From JBCAXA01 sp038534295 (lineage in GTDB: Bacteria; Pseudomonadota; Gammaproteobacteria; Steroidobacterales; Woeseiaceae): a stretch of 64,000 nucleotides of DNA. Under the pieces are notes generated by a model. That model was not told the origin of the DNA. It did not search any database and saw only the letters and a program-made list of their open reading frames with translations. Positions 41,341-50,226 of this stretch are shown one piece after another. The stretch covers positions 62,001 to 126,000 of the forward strand of contig JBCAXA010000005.1 in assembly GCA_038534295.1 (NCBI GenBank). Reading direction: 5' to 3'. Numbering within the stretch: position 1 is the first letter of the stretch; every line of letters starts with the position of its first letter. Both the position numbers and the translations under genes were made by a program.

Positions 41341-42097
41341 CGATCAGCTCCTCGAGCGCAACGCGCCGAATGCCGTCCAGCACGAGCGACGGCTCATGCT
41401 CGTGGGCAATTGTAAGCTGTTGCGCGATGGCCGCGGAGGCACCGCCGGCGAGAAATACGGTGACGTCGCTGCCGGCATCACGCAACGCGTGGTACGACTC
41501 TTCGATGGCCGCGGTAACCGCGAGCAGGCAGCCGTTTTGCACGGCGGTGTCGGTATCGTCAGCGAAGTACTCGAGTCGCGTGTTCGGATCAGGCAGATCT
41601 TCCGCCCCCGCACGAATACGTGCGGTTTCGCCGTAGAGGGCTTCGGCCATCAGTTCGAGCCCGGGCAAAATCATGCCGCCAAGGTGTCGGCCGCTGGCGG
41701 TAACGGCATCAATCGTCGCGGCCGTACCGATTTGCGCGATGAGTGCCGCAGCGGGAGCACGGTGAAAGCCGGCAAGCGACGCCATCCATCGATCCACACC
41801 CAGCCGTTCCGTGTCGCGATAGCCGCAGGTCACACCGAGTGCTTCGCGCGTCACGGTAAGCCAGCGCACATCGACACCCCGTTCGCGGAGCGCGGCGCTA
41901 AGAGCATCGCGCACGTCGACGCTGCCGACGGAGGCACCGAAAGCCACCGCCTCGTCGTTGGCGACATCATTAGCGACCGTCGCGATGGCGTTCTCGGTCT
42001 CGTCGCGATACGCCACCGCGCGTATGTCGCGCGGTCGATCGTCGCCGGCCCGCGCCCACTTGATACGCGAGTTGCCAATGTCGATCAGCAGCGTCAT
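41333..42097 (-). CDS. coaX: Type III pantothenate kinase CoaX
   Basis: 254 aa. Phosphorylates pantothenate in the first step of coenzyme A synthesis. It shows the ASKHA fold: LLIDIGNSRIKWA at the N-terminus, GVDRWMASLAG near residue 100, AALIAQIGTAATIDAV and the late VFLAGGASAAIAQQL. CoaX lacks a Walker motif and usually needs a monovalent cation. Its ATG overlaps the birA stop by 4 bp, the common birA-coaX pairing in proteobacteria. Confidence 0.95.
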   Translation of the reverse strand: MTLLIDIGNSRIKWARAGDDRPRDIRAVAYRDETENAIATVANDVANDEAVAFGASVGSVDVRDALSAALRERGVDVRWLTVTREALGVTCGYRDTERLGVDRWMASLAGFHRAPAAALIAQIGTAATIDAVTASGRHLGGMILPGLELMAEALYGETARIRAGAEDLPDPNTRLEYFADDTDTAVQNGCLLAVTAAIEESYHALRDAGSDVTVFLAGGASAAIAQQLTIAHEHEPSLVLDGIRRVALEELIDA

Positions 42098-42894
42098 ACG
42101 ATGCGCACGCTACCGGTGCTGCTGGTCGCAACACCGCTGTCCGTCATGATACGAAGCTCGCCAAACTCAGTGATGCCGTCGGCGACACCGTTGATCGCTT
42201 CCCGCCCGCCATCGACGACAACCGATTTTCCCACGAGGTAGTCGAGCTGCGGCCAGTCGTCGGCATAGGAAAACGGCCCTTTGCGCGCGAAGTCGCGACA
42301 CGCGAGCGCGATGCCGTTTGCAACGATGGCGGCTAGCTGGTCGCGGTCGACCGCCCTGGCAAGGCCCGCTCGAAGATCCGTGGGCGGCAGCACCGAGTAT
42401 TGCGCCCACTCATCGCCGAAGCCGGCCGGAAGTGCGATGTTGATGCCGACGCCAATGACGACAGTCGAGCCCGCCGGATGGTCACGGCGCTCAACGAGAA
42501 TGCCGCCGAGCTTGGCATCGCCCAGAATCAGGTCGTTCGGCCATTTCACCCGCACGTCCGCGCCGAGTCCGCGCAGGCCGCGGGCCAACGCAACGCCCAC
42601 GGCAAGCGTCAGCGGCGCAATTCGATCAGCGCCGAGCGCTAGCGTCGTCATGAGCGACAGGCAAAGGCCCGCACCGGGCGGCAACAGCCACGGCTTGCCG
42701 GCGCGACCGCGACCGGCGGTCTGATGATCGGCGACGACCATGCGGTAGTAGCCCGCCTCTGGCAGCGGTGCACCCATCAACTCGTCGTTGGTTGAGCCGA
42801 CGGCATCGAAGGTTTGCAGATCGATCAAACGGTTGGACAGCTGCGCATCAAGCTCGAGGCGGATACGCGCCGGATTGGGCGCGGGAAACGACAT
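42094..42894 (-). CDS. birA: Biotin-[acetyl-CoA-carboxylase] ligase, single-domain BirA
   Basis: 266 aa. Attaches biotin to the carboxylase carrier protein. The biotinyl-AMP loop GRGRAGKPWLLPPGAGL, VKWPNDLILGDAKLGGILVE and VIGVGINI are all present. The N-terminal winged helix of E. coli BirA is missing, so this form should not act as the biotin-operon repressor. ATG 42894 overlaps the plsY stop (TAATG), which supports it over the in-frame ATG at 42918. It overlaps coaX by 4 bp downstream. Confidence 0.94.
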   Translation of the reverse strand: MSFPAPNPARIRLELDAQLSNRLIDLQTFDAVGSTNDELMGAPLPEAGYYRMVVADHQTAGRGRAGKPWLLPPGAGLCLSLMTTLALGADRIAPLTLAVGVALARGLRGLGADVRVKWPNDLILGDAKLGGILVERRDHPAGSTVVIGVGINIALPAGFGDEWAQYSVLPPTDLRAGLARAVDRDQLAAIVANGIALACRDFARKGPFSYADDWPQLDYLVGKSVVVDGGREAINGVADGITEFGELRIMTDSGVATSSTGSVRIV

Positions 42895-43511
42895 TAGTTT
42901 TTCGGCTTGAACAGCCATAGCTTGCTGGCTCGGCTTTCATTGCCGGCCAGCATGCGGGTTACGTTGGAACGATGCGTGAACAGCGTGAAAAACGCCATCG
43001 CAAAGAAAAAAATCAGCGCACCGGAAAGACTGGGCCGACCGGTAACCAGGAAATAGCCGAGCGCCGCGAATGCCGCGACGATGGTCGCGAGCCCGACATA
43101 GCCACTGACGACGACAACGGCCAGCCAGATCAAGAACACCGGCAGCAGCATCGGCAAATGCAATGCCGCAAACACGCCGACCAAGGTCGCCGCACCTTTG
43201 CCGCCGCGAAAGCCGTAGTAGATCGGGTAGCAATGGCCGAACACCGCCGCCGCACCGCAGGCCAGAATCTCAGTAGGGCCGCCGCCCCACGCCGGCCCGA
43301 TCAAACCGGCGGCGAGCCAGCCCTTGCCGATATCGATGATGAGCACACCCAGCGCAAACCAAATGCCGAGCGTGCGCAGCGCGTTCGTGCCGCCGGCGTT
43401 GCCGCTGCCGTGGTTGCGAATATCAATGCCTTGCATGCGCCCTAGCAGGAGCGAGCCGCTGATCGAACCCAGCAGGTAACAAGCGGCGACTTTGGCAGCG
43501 AGTTCGAGCAA
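42894..43511 (-). CDS. plsY: Glycerol-3-phosphate acyltransferase PlsY
   Basis: 205 aa inner-membrane enzyme that moves an acyl group from acyl-phosphate to glycerol-3-phosphate in phospholipid synthesis. The three conserved loops are seen: SISGSLLLGRMQGIDIRNHGSGNAGGTNALRT (first part), HCYPIYYGFRGGKGAATLVGV and the C-terminal FTHRSNVTRMLAGNE. About five membrane helices. Starts with TTG 43511 behind a G-rich site. It heads the plsY-birA-coaX-SPOR operon. Confidence 0.95.
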   Translation of the reverse strand: MLELAAKVAACYLLGSISGSLLLGRMQGIDIRNHGSGNAGGTNALRTLGIWFALGVLIIDIGKGWLAAGLIGPAWGGGPTEILACGAAAVFGHCYPIYYGFRGGKGAATLVGVFAALHLPMLLPVFLIWLAVVVVSGYVGLATIVAAFAALGYFLVTGRPSLSGALIFFFAMAFFTLFTHRSNVTRMLAGNESRASKLWLFKPKN

Positions 43512-43558
43512 GAATTAGCCCCGTCGTGTAACACCACAATTATACCATCGACACTTCA

Positions 43559-44074
43559 ATGAAAATTGAATGGCACGCCGTGGTAATGCGCAGTCTTAGA
43601 TTGGCAATACCGTTCAAAGTCGTGCTGTTAATCGCCGGTTTGGCGGCATGCTCAGACGAAGCGGTCCAAACGGGCGAAGGTTCGAACCCAATGACCAACA
43701 ACGCCGTCACGTACTTCGAAATTCCCGTCGAGCACCTCGACCGAGCGAGCCGCTTCTACGCTGCCGTTTTTGCAACCGAGCTGGAGCGCACCGTCATCGA
43801 CGGCAACGACTATGCGCTATTTCCATCCAGCGATGGGTTGCCCGGCGCGAGCGGCGCGTTGGCGAAGGGCGACAGTTACGTGCCGTCCGAGCATGGTGCC
43901 CGTATCTATTTCTCGGTTGATAGCATCGACGCAACGCTGGAATCCGTCGTCGCGCATGGCGGCAGCGTCGCGTACGAAAAAACCTCGATTGGCGAGCTCG
44001 GCTGGGTCGCGGAGTTCACCGATACCGAAGGCAACGTGATCGCGCTGCACCAGGAAAGCCACGGCGACAACTAA
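43559..44074 (+). CDS. VOC-superfamily protein with lipoprotein-type leader
   Basis: 171 aa. From about residue 47, TYFEIPVEHLDRASRFYAAVF and WVAEFTDTEGNVIALHQ give a glyoxalase/VOC fold of the usual cytosolic type. The first 45 residues contain a hydrophobic stretch and LAAC (about 28-31), a lipobox, which would export and anchor it; that is unusual for VOC proteins. An internal ATG at 43691 (MTNNAVTYF) would give a plain cytosolic form. Both starts are possible. Ligand unknown. Confidence 0.78.
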   Translation: MKIEWHAVVMRSLRLAIPFKVVLLIAGLAACSDEAVQTGEGSNPMTNNAVTYFEIPVEHLDRASRFYAAVFATELERTVIDGNDYALFPSSDGLPGASGALAKGDSYVPSEHGARIYFSVDSIDATLESVVAHGGSVAYEKTSIGELGWVAEFTDTEGNVIALHQESHGDN

Positions 44075-44104
44075 AAAAGTGAATCCCGCCGAAGCGGGAT
44101 TCAC
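44073..44104 (-). terminator. Rho-independent terminator of the secreted-protein gene
   Basis: An 11-bp perfect stem GTGAATCCCGC / GCGGGATTCAC with a 4-nt loop. On the - strand it is followed by six T (44078-44073). It lies 30 bp beyond the stop of the - strand gene and touches the stop of the convergent VOC gene. Confidence 0.92.
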
Positions 44105-44133
44105 CAGGTGCCCAAAGCGGCAGATAGCTTGCT

Positions 44134-44817
44134 TTAGTCGTTGTCGCCCAAGATACGACGACCGCGCCAACCCCACAGCGCGCGACCGTGATCGCGGACG
44201 ATGAGGTGGATTTCGGCACCCGGCTCAATACCGACTGCGAACGCACCGCCGAACGGTGTTTGGTCATAGCCGGTCGGCACGTCGCCGTACTCGATATGCG
44301 CCGCGAATTTTGCGACACCGAGAACATCCGTCATGCCGCCCGTCGCGTAGAACACGCTGTCCTGGGCGGGGCGGAGGCTGTTCGCATCACACGCGCACGG
44401 GTCTTCCGACGCGATACACGGGTTGTCGGGGTTGAACGCCACCCACCACACCGTGTACGGCGCGTCGCGGCGGAGGCCCGTTGCGGTCATGTCGAACGCG
44501 ACGCCGTCGTTGGCACGCACGAGGCGTGACGTGCCGCCCGACAGGGAGCCATCGAATTCACGCACGGCACTGATGCTGTAGTCGCCAATGGCCTGGCTCA
44601 CCGGGTGCGGGCAAACCGGTGCGTTGTGCACAGAGACCTGCACGTCCTCGCACACATTTGGCGGACAGCCGCCATCGAACTGTGTCAGCTGCTCGATGAC
44701 GCGGCTGCGCCAGCTGCGGTGGTCACCGGCTTCGGCAACACACGGCACCGTTGCGATCAGAAAGGCCGCGAACATGGTCGGGCGGATGAAGTTTAATGCT
44801 CGGAAACGATGTTCCAT
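44134..44817 (-). CDS. Secreted protein of unknown function
   Basis: 227 aa. A signal peptide (NFIRPTMFAAFLIATVPCVAEA) precedes a domain rich in short conserved-looking strands: LSGGTSRLVRANDGVAFDMTATGL, YTVWWVAFNPDNPC and FAVGIEPGAEIHLIVRDHGRAL. Six or more Cys suggest disulfides and a periplasmic location. The family is not recognised by name. A clean terminator follows 30 bp downstream, so it is monocistronic or ends the diiron-protein transcript, whose gene stops 33 bp before its start codon. Confidence 0.75.
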   Translation of the reverse strand: MEHRFRALNFIRPTMFAAFLIATVPCVAEAGDHRSWRSRVIEQLTQFDGGCPPNVCEDVQVSVHNAPVCPHPVSQAIGDYSISAVREFDGSLSGGTSRLVRANDGVAFDMTATGLRRDAPYTVWWVAFNPDNPCIASEDPCACDANSLRPAQDSVFYATGGMTDVLGVAKFAAHIEYGDVPTGYDQTPFGGAFAVGIEPGAEIHLIVRDHGRALWGWRGRRILGDND

Positions 44818-44850
44818 TCGTTTTCTCCTTGTGGTTGAGGGTGGATGGGA

Positions 44851-45792
44851 TTAAGCGACGTCCATTAACGGCGCCAAGGCATCGGAGACTTGTTGCAGTT
44901 GTCGGCCGTTAGTCAGCTCGGTCAAAAGGCCGAGAAACTGACCGTCTTTGACGCCGGAGACAATGAACTGCCAGCGATACGCGTCGCGGATGGTGTTGCG
45001 CACGGCGTCGGCGTCGGCCGCAGCAAGGTCACGACCGAGATTCGCAAGGAAGTACTCGGCATCGGCGGCCGCCTGGTTTTGCAAGATGCCGTCGATGGCG
45101 ACAACGAGATCGATGAGATCAACCACCGCGTCGTCGCGCTCCTCCGCCGTCAGCTTCGCGTCCTCACGACGCCACTCGAGCTCATCGATCACTGCGTGCT
45201 GCGACTCTTCCTTCCAGTGATACAGAAATACGTCTTTCCACAGCTCGGAGAGATTCGACTCAGGCTCGATGCTCTTCTTGAAATGAACCAGCGTGAAAAT
45301 CTCGATGTGATAGGTCAACGCCATCACGGCCCACGTCGACTTGCTGAGCACGACCTGCGCGACATCGTTGGGCTCGGCGGTCTCACGATAACCGTCGGGC
45401 ATGTCCGTCGCGGTCAAGGCCTCAATGCGCCGGAAAAGCTCTTGGTGCTTCAGCTCTTCGTCGCTGAAACGAATCAACGCTTCCAGCGCTGTTTGATCAC
45501 CGAGCCAATGCTCGCGCCCTACTTCGAGAATCTTCGCGTTGATGAAACGTTCGGCCAGCCCAAACAAGTTGGCGTACGTACGGCCCTGCACTTGACTCAT
45601 AAAACGCTGCTCGTCGTCGCTCAAAAACGTCAGTCGATCCGCGAGCGACAGACTGTCCGGGAGAAACTTCTGATTGAAGTTCATCGAACGGCCGCGAATA
45701 ACATCGCGATCAATGTCCCAACGAACGCGTTTTGAGATGTCGATGCAGCGGGCATAGCTGTCCGCAGCGGTTTGCGTCGTGGCGGTTTGCAT
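44851..45792 (-). CDS. Ferritin-like diiron protein
   Basis: 313 aa, helical, no signal. Likely metal ligands recur in two half-sites: Glu81 (FGLAERFIN), Glu113-x-x-His116 (DEELKHQ), then His162/Glu164 (YHIEIFTLVHF) and Glu196-x-x-His199 (EESQHAV). That is the ExxH spacing of carboxylate-bridged diiron oxygenases and oxidases. The reaction is unknown. It is followed by a secreted-protein gene 33 bp downstream. No reductase or ferredoxin gene is near. Confidence 0.78.
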   Translation of the reverse strand: MQTATTQTAADSYARCIDISKRVRWDIDRDVIRGRSMNFNQKFLPDSLSLADRLTFLSDDEQRFMSQVQGRTYANLFGLAERFINAKILEVGREHWLGDQTALEALIRFSDEELKHQELFRRIEALTATDMPDGYRETAEPNDVAQVVLSKSTWAVMALTYHIEIFTLVHFKKSIEPESNLSELWKDVFLYHWKEESQHAVIDELEWRREDAKLTAEERDDAVVDLIDLVVAIDGILQNQAAADAEYFLANLGRDLAAADADAVRNTIRDAYRWQFIVSGVKDGQFLGLLTELTNGRQLQQVSDALAPLMDVA

Positions 45793-45970
45793 GTTGTTCT
45801 CCTTATGCGTGGAAACAATTGACAGCTCGATCGGCTGTTAACGAAGATAGTGGGTGCTCATGCACCAGCCGCCCATGAGGCAGTTGTCCTGTTTTCAAGG
45901 CCCGCTGCGAGAACCCAGCGGGAGATTTGTCCCGGTTGGCGCCGTCTGATCTCGAACCTGGAAAGACGAG

Positions 45971-47047
45971 ATGCCCAAGCGACAACACATTCGGATGCTA
46001 AGAACGAGCGACGGTGTAAATCTGGCTTGGGCGTCTGGCGGCTCCGGTCCAGCACTCGTTCGCGCATCAACCTGGCTCACGCATCTGGAAGAGGACTGGA
46101 AGAGCCCAGTGTGGCGTCACTGGCTCGATTTTCTCGCCGACCACTTTCAGGTTATCCGTTACGACGAGCGCGGCTGCGGCATGAGTGACTGGGAGGTCGA
46201 GGACTGTTCGTGGGAGCGCTGGCAGGAAGACTTCCACGCGGTCGTTGATGCCGCCCAACCCGAAAAGCCGTTCGCCATTCTCGGCGTGTCGCAGGGCGCT
46301 GTCGCGGCCATTCAGTACGCGCACCGACACCCGGAGAACGTCTCGCATCTCATTCTCTGCGGTGCGTACGCAAGGGGCTGGCGCAAACGCGACCAGTCCG
46401 ACGGCGCCCAGAAATTTCGCGCCATCGTCGAGCTCACGCGGCTTGGCTGGGGCCAAGAGAACCCGGTGTATCGTCAGCTGTTTACGGCGCGATTCGTGCC
46501 GGAAGGCACGCCTGAGCAACTCGACTGGTTTAACGAGCTGTGTGTCAGAACCGCGCGACCGGACGTTGCGGCGCGGCTGCTAGAGGCGCGCGCTGAACCG
46601 GACGTCTCGGGTTTGCTGGCCGACATCAACGTACCCACACTCGTCTTTCACGCGACGCACGACGAAGTGGTGCCGCTCGCCGAAGGTCGATTGCTCGCCG
46701 CGCGTATTCCAAATGCCCGGTTCGTGCAGCTCGAATCGAGAAACCACATTTTGTTAGAGCAGGAACCGTCCTGGCAGCGGTTCAAAGACGAGGTGCTCGA
46801 ATTCACCGGCATTGCTGCCGCGCCCGGCGACGAAGACCCGCTGTTCGATGTACTGTCACCGCGCGAGCGCGAGATTCTCGTGCACGTCGCCAACGGCGAC
46901 ACCAATACACAAATTGGCGTGGCGTTATCGATCAGCGAAAAGACCGTGCGCAATCACATGACCCACATCTTCGAGAAGCTAGGCGTGCGCTCACGCGCGC
47001 AGGCCATCGTGCTCGCTAAGGACAAGCATCTGAGCGCGGAACGATGA
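45971..47047 (+). CDS. Alpha/beta-hydrolase fused to a LuxR-type HTH
   Basis: 358 aa. Residues about 1-275 are an alpha/beta-hydrolase: YDERGCGMSDWE, the nucleophile elbow LGVSQGAVAA (Ser about 106), FHATHDEVVPLAEGR with the Asp, and RNHILLEQEPS with the His. Residues about 295-355 are a LuxR HTH (LSPREREILVHVANGDTNTQIGVAL, SEKTVRNHMTHIFEKLGV). The hydrolase part may sense or destroy a signal that controls DNA binding; that is inference. ATG 45971 is preceded by a GA-rich site. It overlaps the next gene by an ATGA box. Confidence 0.9.
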   Translation: MPKRQHIRMLRTSDGVNLAWASGGSGPALVRASTWLTHLEEDWKSPVWRHWLDFLADHFQVIRYDERGCGMSDWEVEDCSWERWQEDFHAVVDAAQPEKPFAILGVSQGAVAAIQYAHRHPENVSHLILCGAYARGWRKRDQSDGAQKFRAIVELTRLGWGQENPVYRQLFTARFVPEGTPEQLDWFNELCVRTARPDVAARLLEARAEPDVSGLLADINVPTLVFHATHDEVVPLAEGRLLAARIPNARFVQLESRNHILLEQEPSWQRFKDEVLEFTGIAAAPGDEDPLFDVLSPREREILVHVANGDTNTQIGVALSISEKTVRNHMTHIFEKLGVRSRAQAIVLAKDKHLSAER

Positions 47048-47547
47048 GGAAGCTCGAGCTAATACTGACGCTCGGCGTGGTGCTCGTAACGCAGCCATCA
47101 CTCGCTGACGAGTGTCCACGAACACTAGGCTCAGACCGAGTTTTTTCCGAACCGTGGCCGCAAGCGGAAACCTGGTATGGCTCTGATTCGCTTGCCGTCG
47201 TTCTGCCGGCGGACGGTATCTGGCCAACCACCGCGCCGAACGCACTCATTGCCGTCAAGTTGTTTTGGTGGAGTGCTGGCTTTGAACCGGGCATGGAAAC
47301 CGAGATGACAACCGGTATCACGCGCATCGATGACGGCGAGAACGATGCAGTTATCTCGTCGGCGACGAACGCGTATGCGGTATCTTTGGGAGGGTGGACA
47401 ATGCTAACCGGCATCGACTTTCCCAGTGAGGGGTGCTGGAGAGTTACGGGGCGCTATCGAGGACAGGAATTGAATTTTGTCGTCGAAACCAGAATCCATC
47501 GCGACGCAGCATCAGCCACCGCAACATCAGAATCTAATGATCGCTAG
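47044..47547 (+). CDS. Secreted protein of unknown function
   Basis: 167 aa. A signal peptide (LELILTLGVVLVTQPSLA) is followed by a single domain with two Cys (DECPRTLG and EGCWRVTGRYRG), probably disulfide-bonded. The pattern WYGSDSLAVVLPADGIW and GCWRVTGRYRGQELNFVV suggests a small beta-sandwich. ATG 47044 overlaps the LuxR-fusion stop, so the two are co-translated. No family recognised. Confidence 0.72.
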   Translation: MRKLELILTLGVVLVTQPSLADECPRTLGSDRVFSEPWPQAETWYGSDSLAVVLPADGIWPTTAPNALIAVKLFWWSAGFEPGMETEMTTGITRIDDGENDAVISSATNAYAVSLGGWTMLTGIDFPSEGCWRVTGRYRGQELNFVVETRIHRDAASATATSESNDR

Positions 47548-47582
47548 AGGCTGGCGCGCGTAATGTTGCATGGAACGAAGCC

Positions 47583-47951
47583 GTGAAGCGTAGTCCTGTA
47601 ACTCCAAGCCTTTTTGCGCCGGACCTTGCCGCGACGTTGCGCTTCTATGTCGAAACCCTCGGATTCGAACAAACCGGCTCATTCAAGGACGAGAGCGATG
47701 CCGAAACCTGGGCCGAGGTCTCATTGGGCGACGCCCGGCTCTGGTTCTTCCACTACCCGTTGGATTCGCACCCGAAACCGACCCTTAGCGGCTTGATCTA
47801 CGTGTTCGTCGATGACGTCGATGCCGTGGCCGAGCGCCTCGATGGCAACGTGACGTTCGAATGGGGACCGGAGACCCAGGATTACGGGTTACGCGAGCTC
47901 GGCATCAAAGACCTGAACGGCTATTACCTCGTGTTCGCTCGCGACGTTTGA
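47583..47951 (+). CDS. VOC-superfamily (glyoxalase/bleomycin-resistance-like) protein
   Basis: 122 aa, cytosolic. PSLFAPDLAATLRFYVETLGFEQTG opens the first beta-alpha-beta-beta-beta unit, and YGLRELGIKDLNGYYLVFA closes the second with the typical metal-site Glu region. Such proteins isomerise or sequester small molecules; no substrate is evident. It follows the secreted-protein gene by 35 bp and may be its operon partner. Confidence 0.87.
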   Translation: MKRSPVTPSLFAPDLAATLRFYVETLGFEQTGSFKDESDAETWAEVSLGDARLWFFHYPLDSHPKPTLSGLIYVFVDDVDAVAERLDGNVTFEWGPETQDYGLRELGIKDLNGYYLVFARDV

Positions 47952-48022
47952 GCGCGACGCTCGGGCGCGTCGTCCGACAGACTGCCGTCTGCCGAACGGA
48001 CGCGCGATTTGCTGCGCTGCCG

Positions 48023-49087
48023 CTACTCCGAGAAAAACTCCCGCGCAAGCTCCGCGACCAATTCCGGATCTTCGGTGTGCATGAAGTGGTTGGTATCGAT
48101 CAGCTCAACCCGGCCATCGGGCACCATCTTTGCTGACCGGTAATACTCTTCCGCTTTTTGACCTGGGTCTTTGTAGCCCTGCACGAACAGTACCGGCATC
48201 GTCATCTTCGGTATGACGCTTTTCATGCGGAACTCGCGCTCAATATCGAAGCTCGTGCCAACGAACGTACGCGCAGCCGCCTCCGCTGTACCTTCGAACC
48301 CGAACTCCCACTCGAGTCGTGCTACCTCTTCCTCGGGGATTTCTACCGAGACGTAGTTACTGCTGTACATGCTCCGAATCAGTCGGTCGCGGCTCTGCCA
48401 CTCCGCCGTTGCCATTTGCGCGTGCGGCGGTCGGGGCAGGCCGTGTGGCTGGTCGAACGACTGCTGCATACGCATGAACGCTTTGATCCGCCGATTCATG
48501 CGCCCGATCGTAATCAAGTGCTCCGAGATGATGCTGCCGCGGTCGTGGCTGATGAGATCGAAGTCACTGACACCGATTTTGTCGAGCAAGGTCACGAGGC
48601 TCTTGGCAACGCTTGCGTAGCTGACATCGACCTCGGGACGTTTGTCCGACTGGCCATAGCCGAGCGTATCGACGGCAACGATGTAGTAGTCATCCGCGAG
48701 TTTGGCCATGACTTTGCTGTAGGCGTACCAGGTGTCCGGGTAGCCGTGAATAAAAAGAATGACATCCTTCGACGGATCGCCGGCCGTGACGAAATGCCAC
48801 ACGGGACCGTTGGCATCGACGAACCAATGGGTTGCAAAGACGCCCTCACCGATGTGCTCGATTTCGCCGTGGCGGTTCACCGTACCAGCAGGCGGGGTCG
48901 CCGCCGGGTAGCGATCGCGGTCATCGACGTACACAGGAAACGGATACGGCTCGTACGAATACTGGGTCCACGTGTACTTTTCACTAGCGCTCGCAACATT
49001 GGCTGCAAACGCGGCCGCTAGACCAACGCCAAGTGCTACTAGCCAAAGCGGTGAAAAGCGTTGTCGTGCGAGCAGTGCAATCGTCAT
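48023..49087 (-). CDS. Secreted alpha/beta-hydrolase, epoxide-hydrolase-like
   Basis: About 354 aa from ATG 49087, which is preceded by AGAGGACC; the frame stays open far upstream but with no start of comparable quality. The signal peptide ends near ASASE. The hydrolase core shows ILFIHGYPDTWYAYSKVM (oxyanion HGxP), VDTLGYGQSDKRPE, the nucleophile Asp in LISHDRGSI (D rather than S, as in epoxide hydrolases and dehalogenases) and DTNHFMHTEDPE with the His. A periplasmic epoxide or haloalkane/ester substrate is inferred. Confidence 0.87.
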   Translation of the reverse strand: MTIALLARQRFSPLWLVALGVGLAAAFAANVASASEKYTWTQYSYEPYPFPVYVDDRDRYPAATPPAGTVNRHGEIEHIGEGVFATHWFVDANGPVWHFVTAGDPSKDVILFIHGYPDTWYAYSKVMAKLADDYYIVAVDTLGYGQSDKRPEVDVSYASVAKSLVTLLDKIGVSDFDLISHDRGSIISEHLITIGRMNRRIKAFMRMQQSFDQPHGLPRPPHAQMATAEWQSRDRLIRSMYSSNYVSVEIPEEEVARLEWEFGFEGTAEAAARTFVGTSFDIEREFRMKSVIPKMTMPVLFVQGYKDPGQKAEEYYRSAKMVPDGRVELIDTNHFMHTEDPELVAELAREFFSE

Positions 49088-49302
49088 CTCGTTTGGTCCT
49101 CTTTTGTTCGTGCAAAGACGTAGCCAAGCCGCATAAAACCTCGGCCGCGCAGTGGGATGAACATCGTTTGATGTGGCGTCCGCTGCCGCGGACGTGGTGA
49201 TTAAGTCACGGACAGAATACCCGCGACAGGCTCGAACGCGCACACCAAGTGCGCGTCGATACAAGACGTCGCTCGCGTATCGGGGCGTGAGGCAATTTGC
49301 GC

Positions 49303-50226
49303 CTACGAAGTTCGTCGGTGGCTCGACGCCTCGCGGGGTTTGCGCCCTGCCCGGGCGGTGCTGCCGATAAAAATAGCGATCAGCGTGATCACACCGCCAA
49401 CGAATTCGACCAGCGTAATACCGCGACCGAAGATCAGGATGTCCCATATAAAAGTCAGCAGCGGCTGTGACAGTAGCGACAGGCCGAAAACCGCCGGTGT
49501 CACCATCGCAATGCCGCTTGCGATCAGCAGCCAGCCGAGCACGTGCGCGAGCACGCCGTACGCAAACAGCCACGCAGCGGCCGTCGGACTCGTAATCGCG
49601 AGACTCTGTGACTCCGCGCCGGCGATGCCGGCAAGAATGGCCGCAGATGCCAACGACATTGCCGCGATCTCGGCCATCGGCAGCGTCGAACGCGTTTCCG
49701 CCTGCACGCGGCGCAACGTCATCAGATACAGCGCGTAGCTAAGGCCCGTCAGCACGCCGTAGATCACACCGCGACGGTAATCGGCCGGCAGCGCGTTCCA
49801 GTCCACACCCACCACCAGCGAGAGCCCGAACAACGCCATCGGAATAGCGATCCACTGGCGAAACAGCACGCGCTCGCGGAACACCAGCCAGCCGATCAGC
49901 GTGACGAAGCACACCTGCAGACTCGCCAGCAACGTCGACAAGCCCGGGCCAACGTCACGAATACTGCGATGCCAAAACCAAAGATCAGCGGTGAACCAAA
50001 CCCCCGTGAGTACGAGACCGGCATACACGGCCGTCGAAAAGCGCGGCCGCTGGCGAATCGCCAACAGCACCAGCACCAACGCGGCGCCGCCGATCGCCAC
50101 GCGATAAAACGCGCTGGTCGTCGGCGCGACGTCCGCGAGCGCGACAAAGATCGGCGAGAAGCTGATGCACAGGACGCCCGCCATGACCCGCCACTGGGCG
50201 GGTATGGTTTCGAGCCACGCTACCAT
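49303..50226 (-). CDS. EamA/DMT-family transporter
   Basis: About 307 aa with ten predicted membrane helices in two five-helix EamA halves (for example VMAGVLCISFSPIFVALADVAP, WLVFRERVLFRQWIAIPMALFGLSLVVGV and FIWDILIFGRGITLVEFVGGVITLIAIFIGS). The direction of transport and substrate are unknown; many relatives export amino acids or metabolites. ATG 50226 overlaps the end of the Kelch gene by 7 bp and is preferred over 50304. It is the third gene of the M61-Kelch-DMT run. Confidence 0.9.
   Translation of the reverse strand: MVAWLETIPAQWRVMAGVLCISFSPIFVALADVAPTTSAFYRVAIGGAALVLVLLAIRQRPRFSTAVYAGLVLTGVWFTADLWFWHRSIRDVGPGLSTLLASLQVCFVTLIGWLVFRERVLFRQWIAIPMALFGLSLVVGVDWNALPADYRRGVIYGVLTGLSYALYLMTLRRVQAETRSTLPMAEIAAMSLASAAILAGIAGAESQSLAITSPTAAAWLFAYGVLAHVLGWLLIASGIAMVTPAVFGLSLLSQPLLTFIWDILIFGRGITLVEFVGGVITLIAIFIGSTARAGRKPREASSHRRTS

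Noticed and set aside
44890..45735. 281-codon open frame opposite the diiron protein
   Set aside because: The - strand frame carries the ordered Glu/His ligand motifs; the + strand product has no recognisable domain.
49088..49573. N-terminal extension of the secreted alpha/beta-hydrolase
   Set aside because: The frame remains open for about 160 codons upstream, but the extension is Arg-rich, overlaps the DMT transporter gene, and would bury the signal peptide that starts at 49087.
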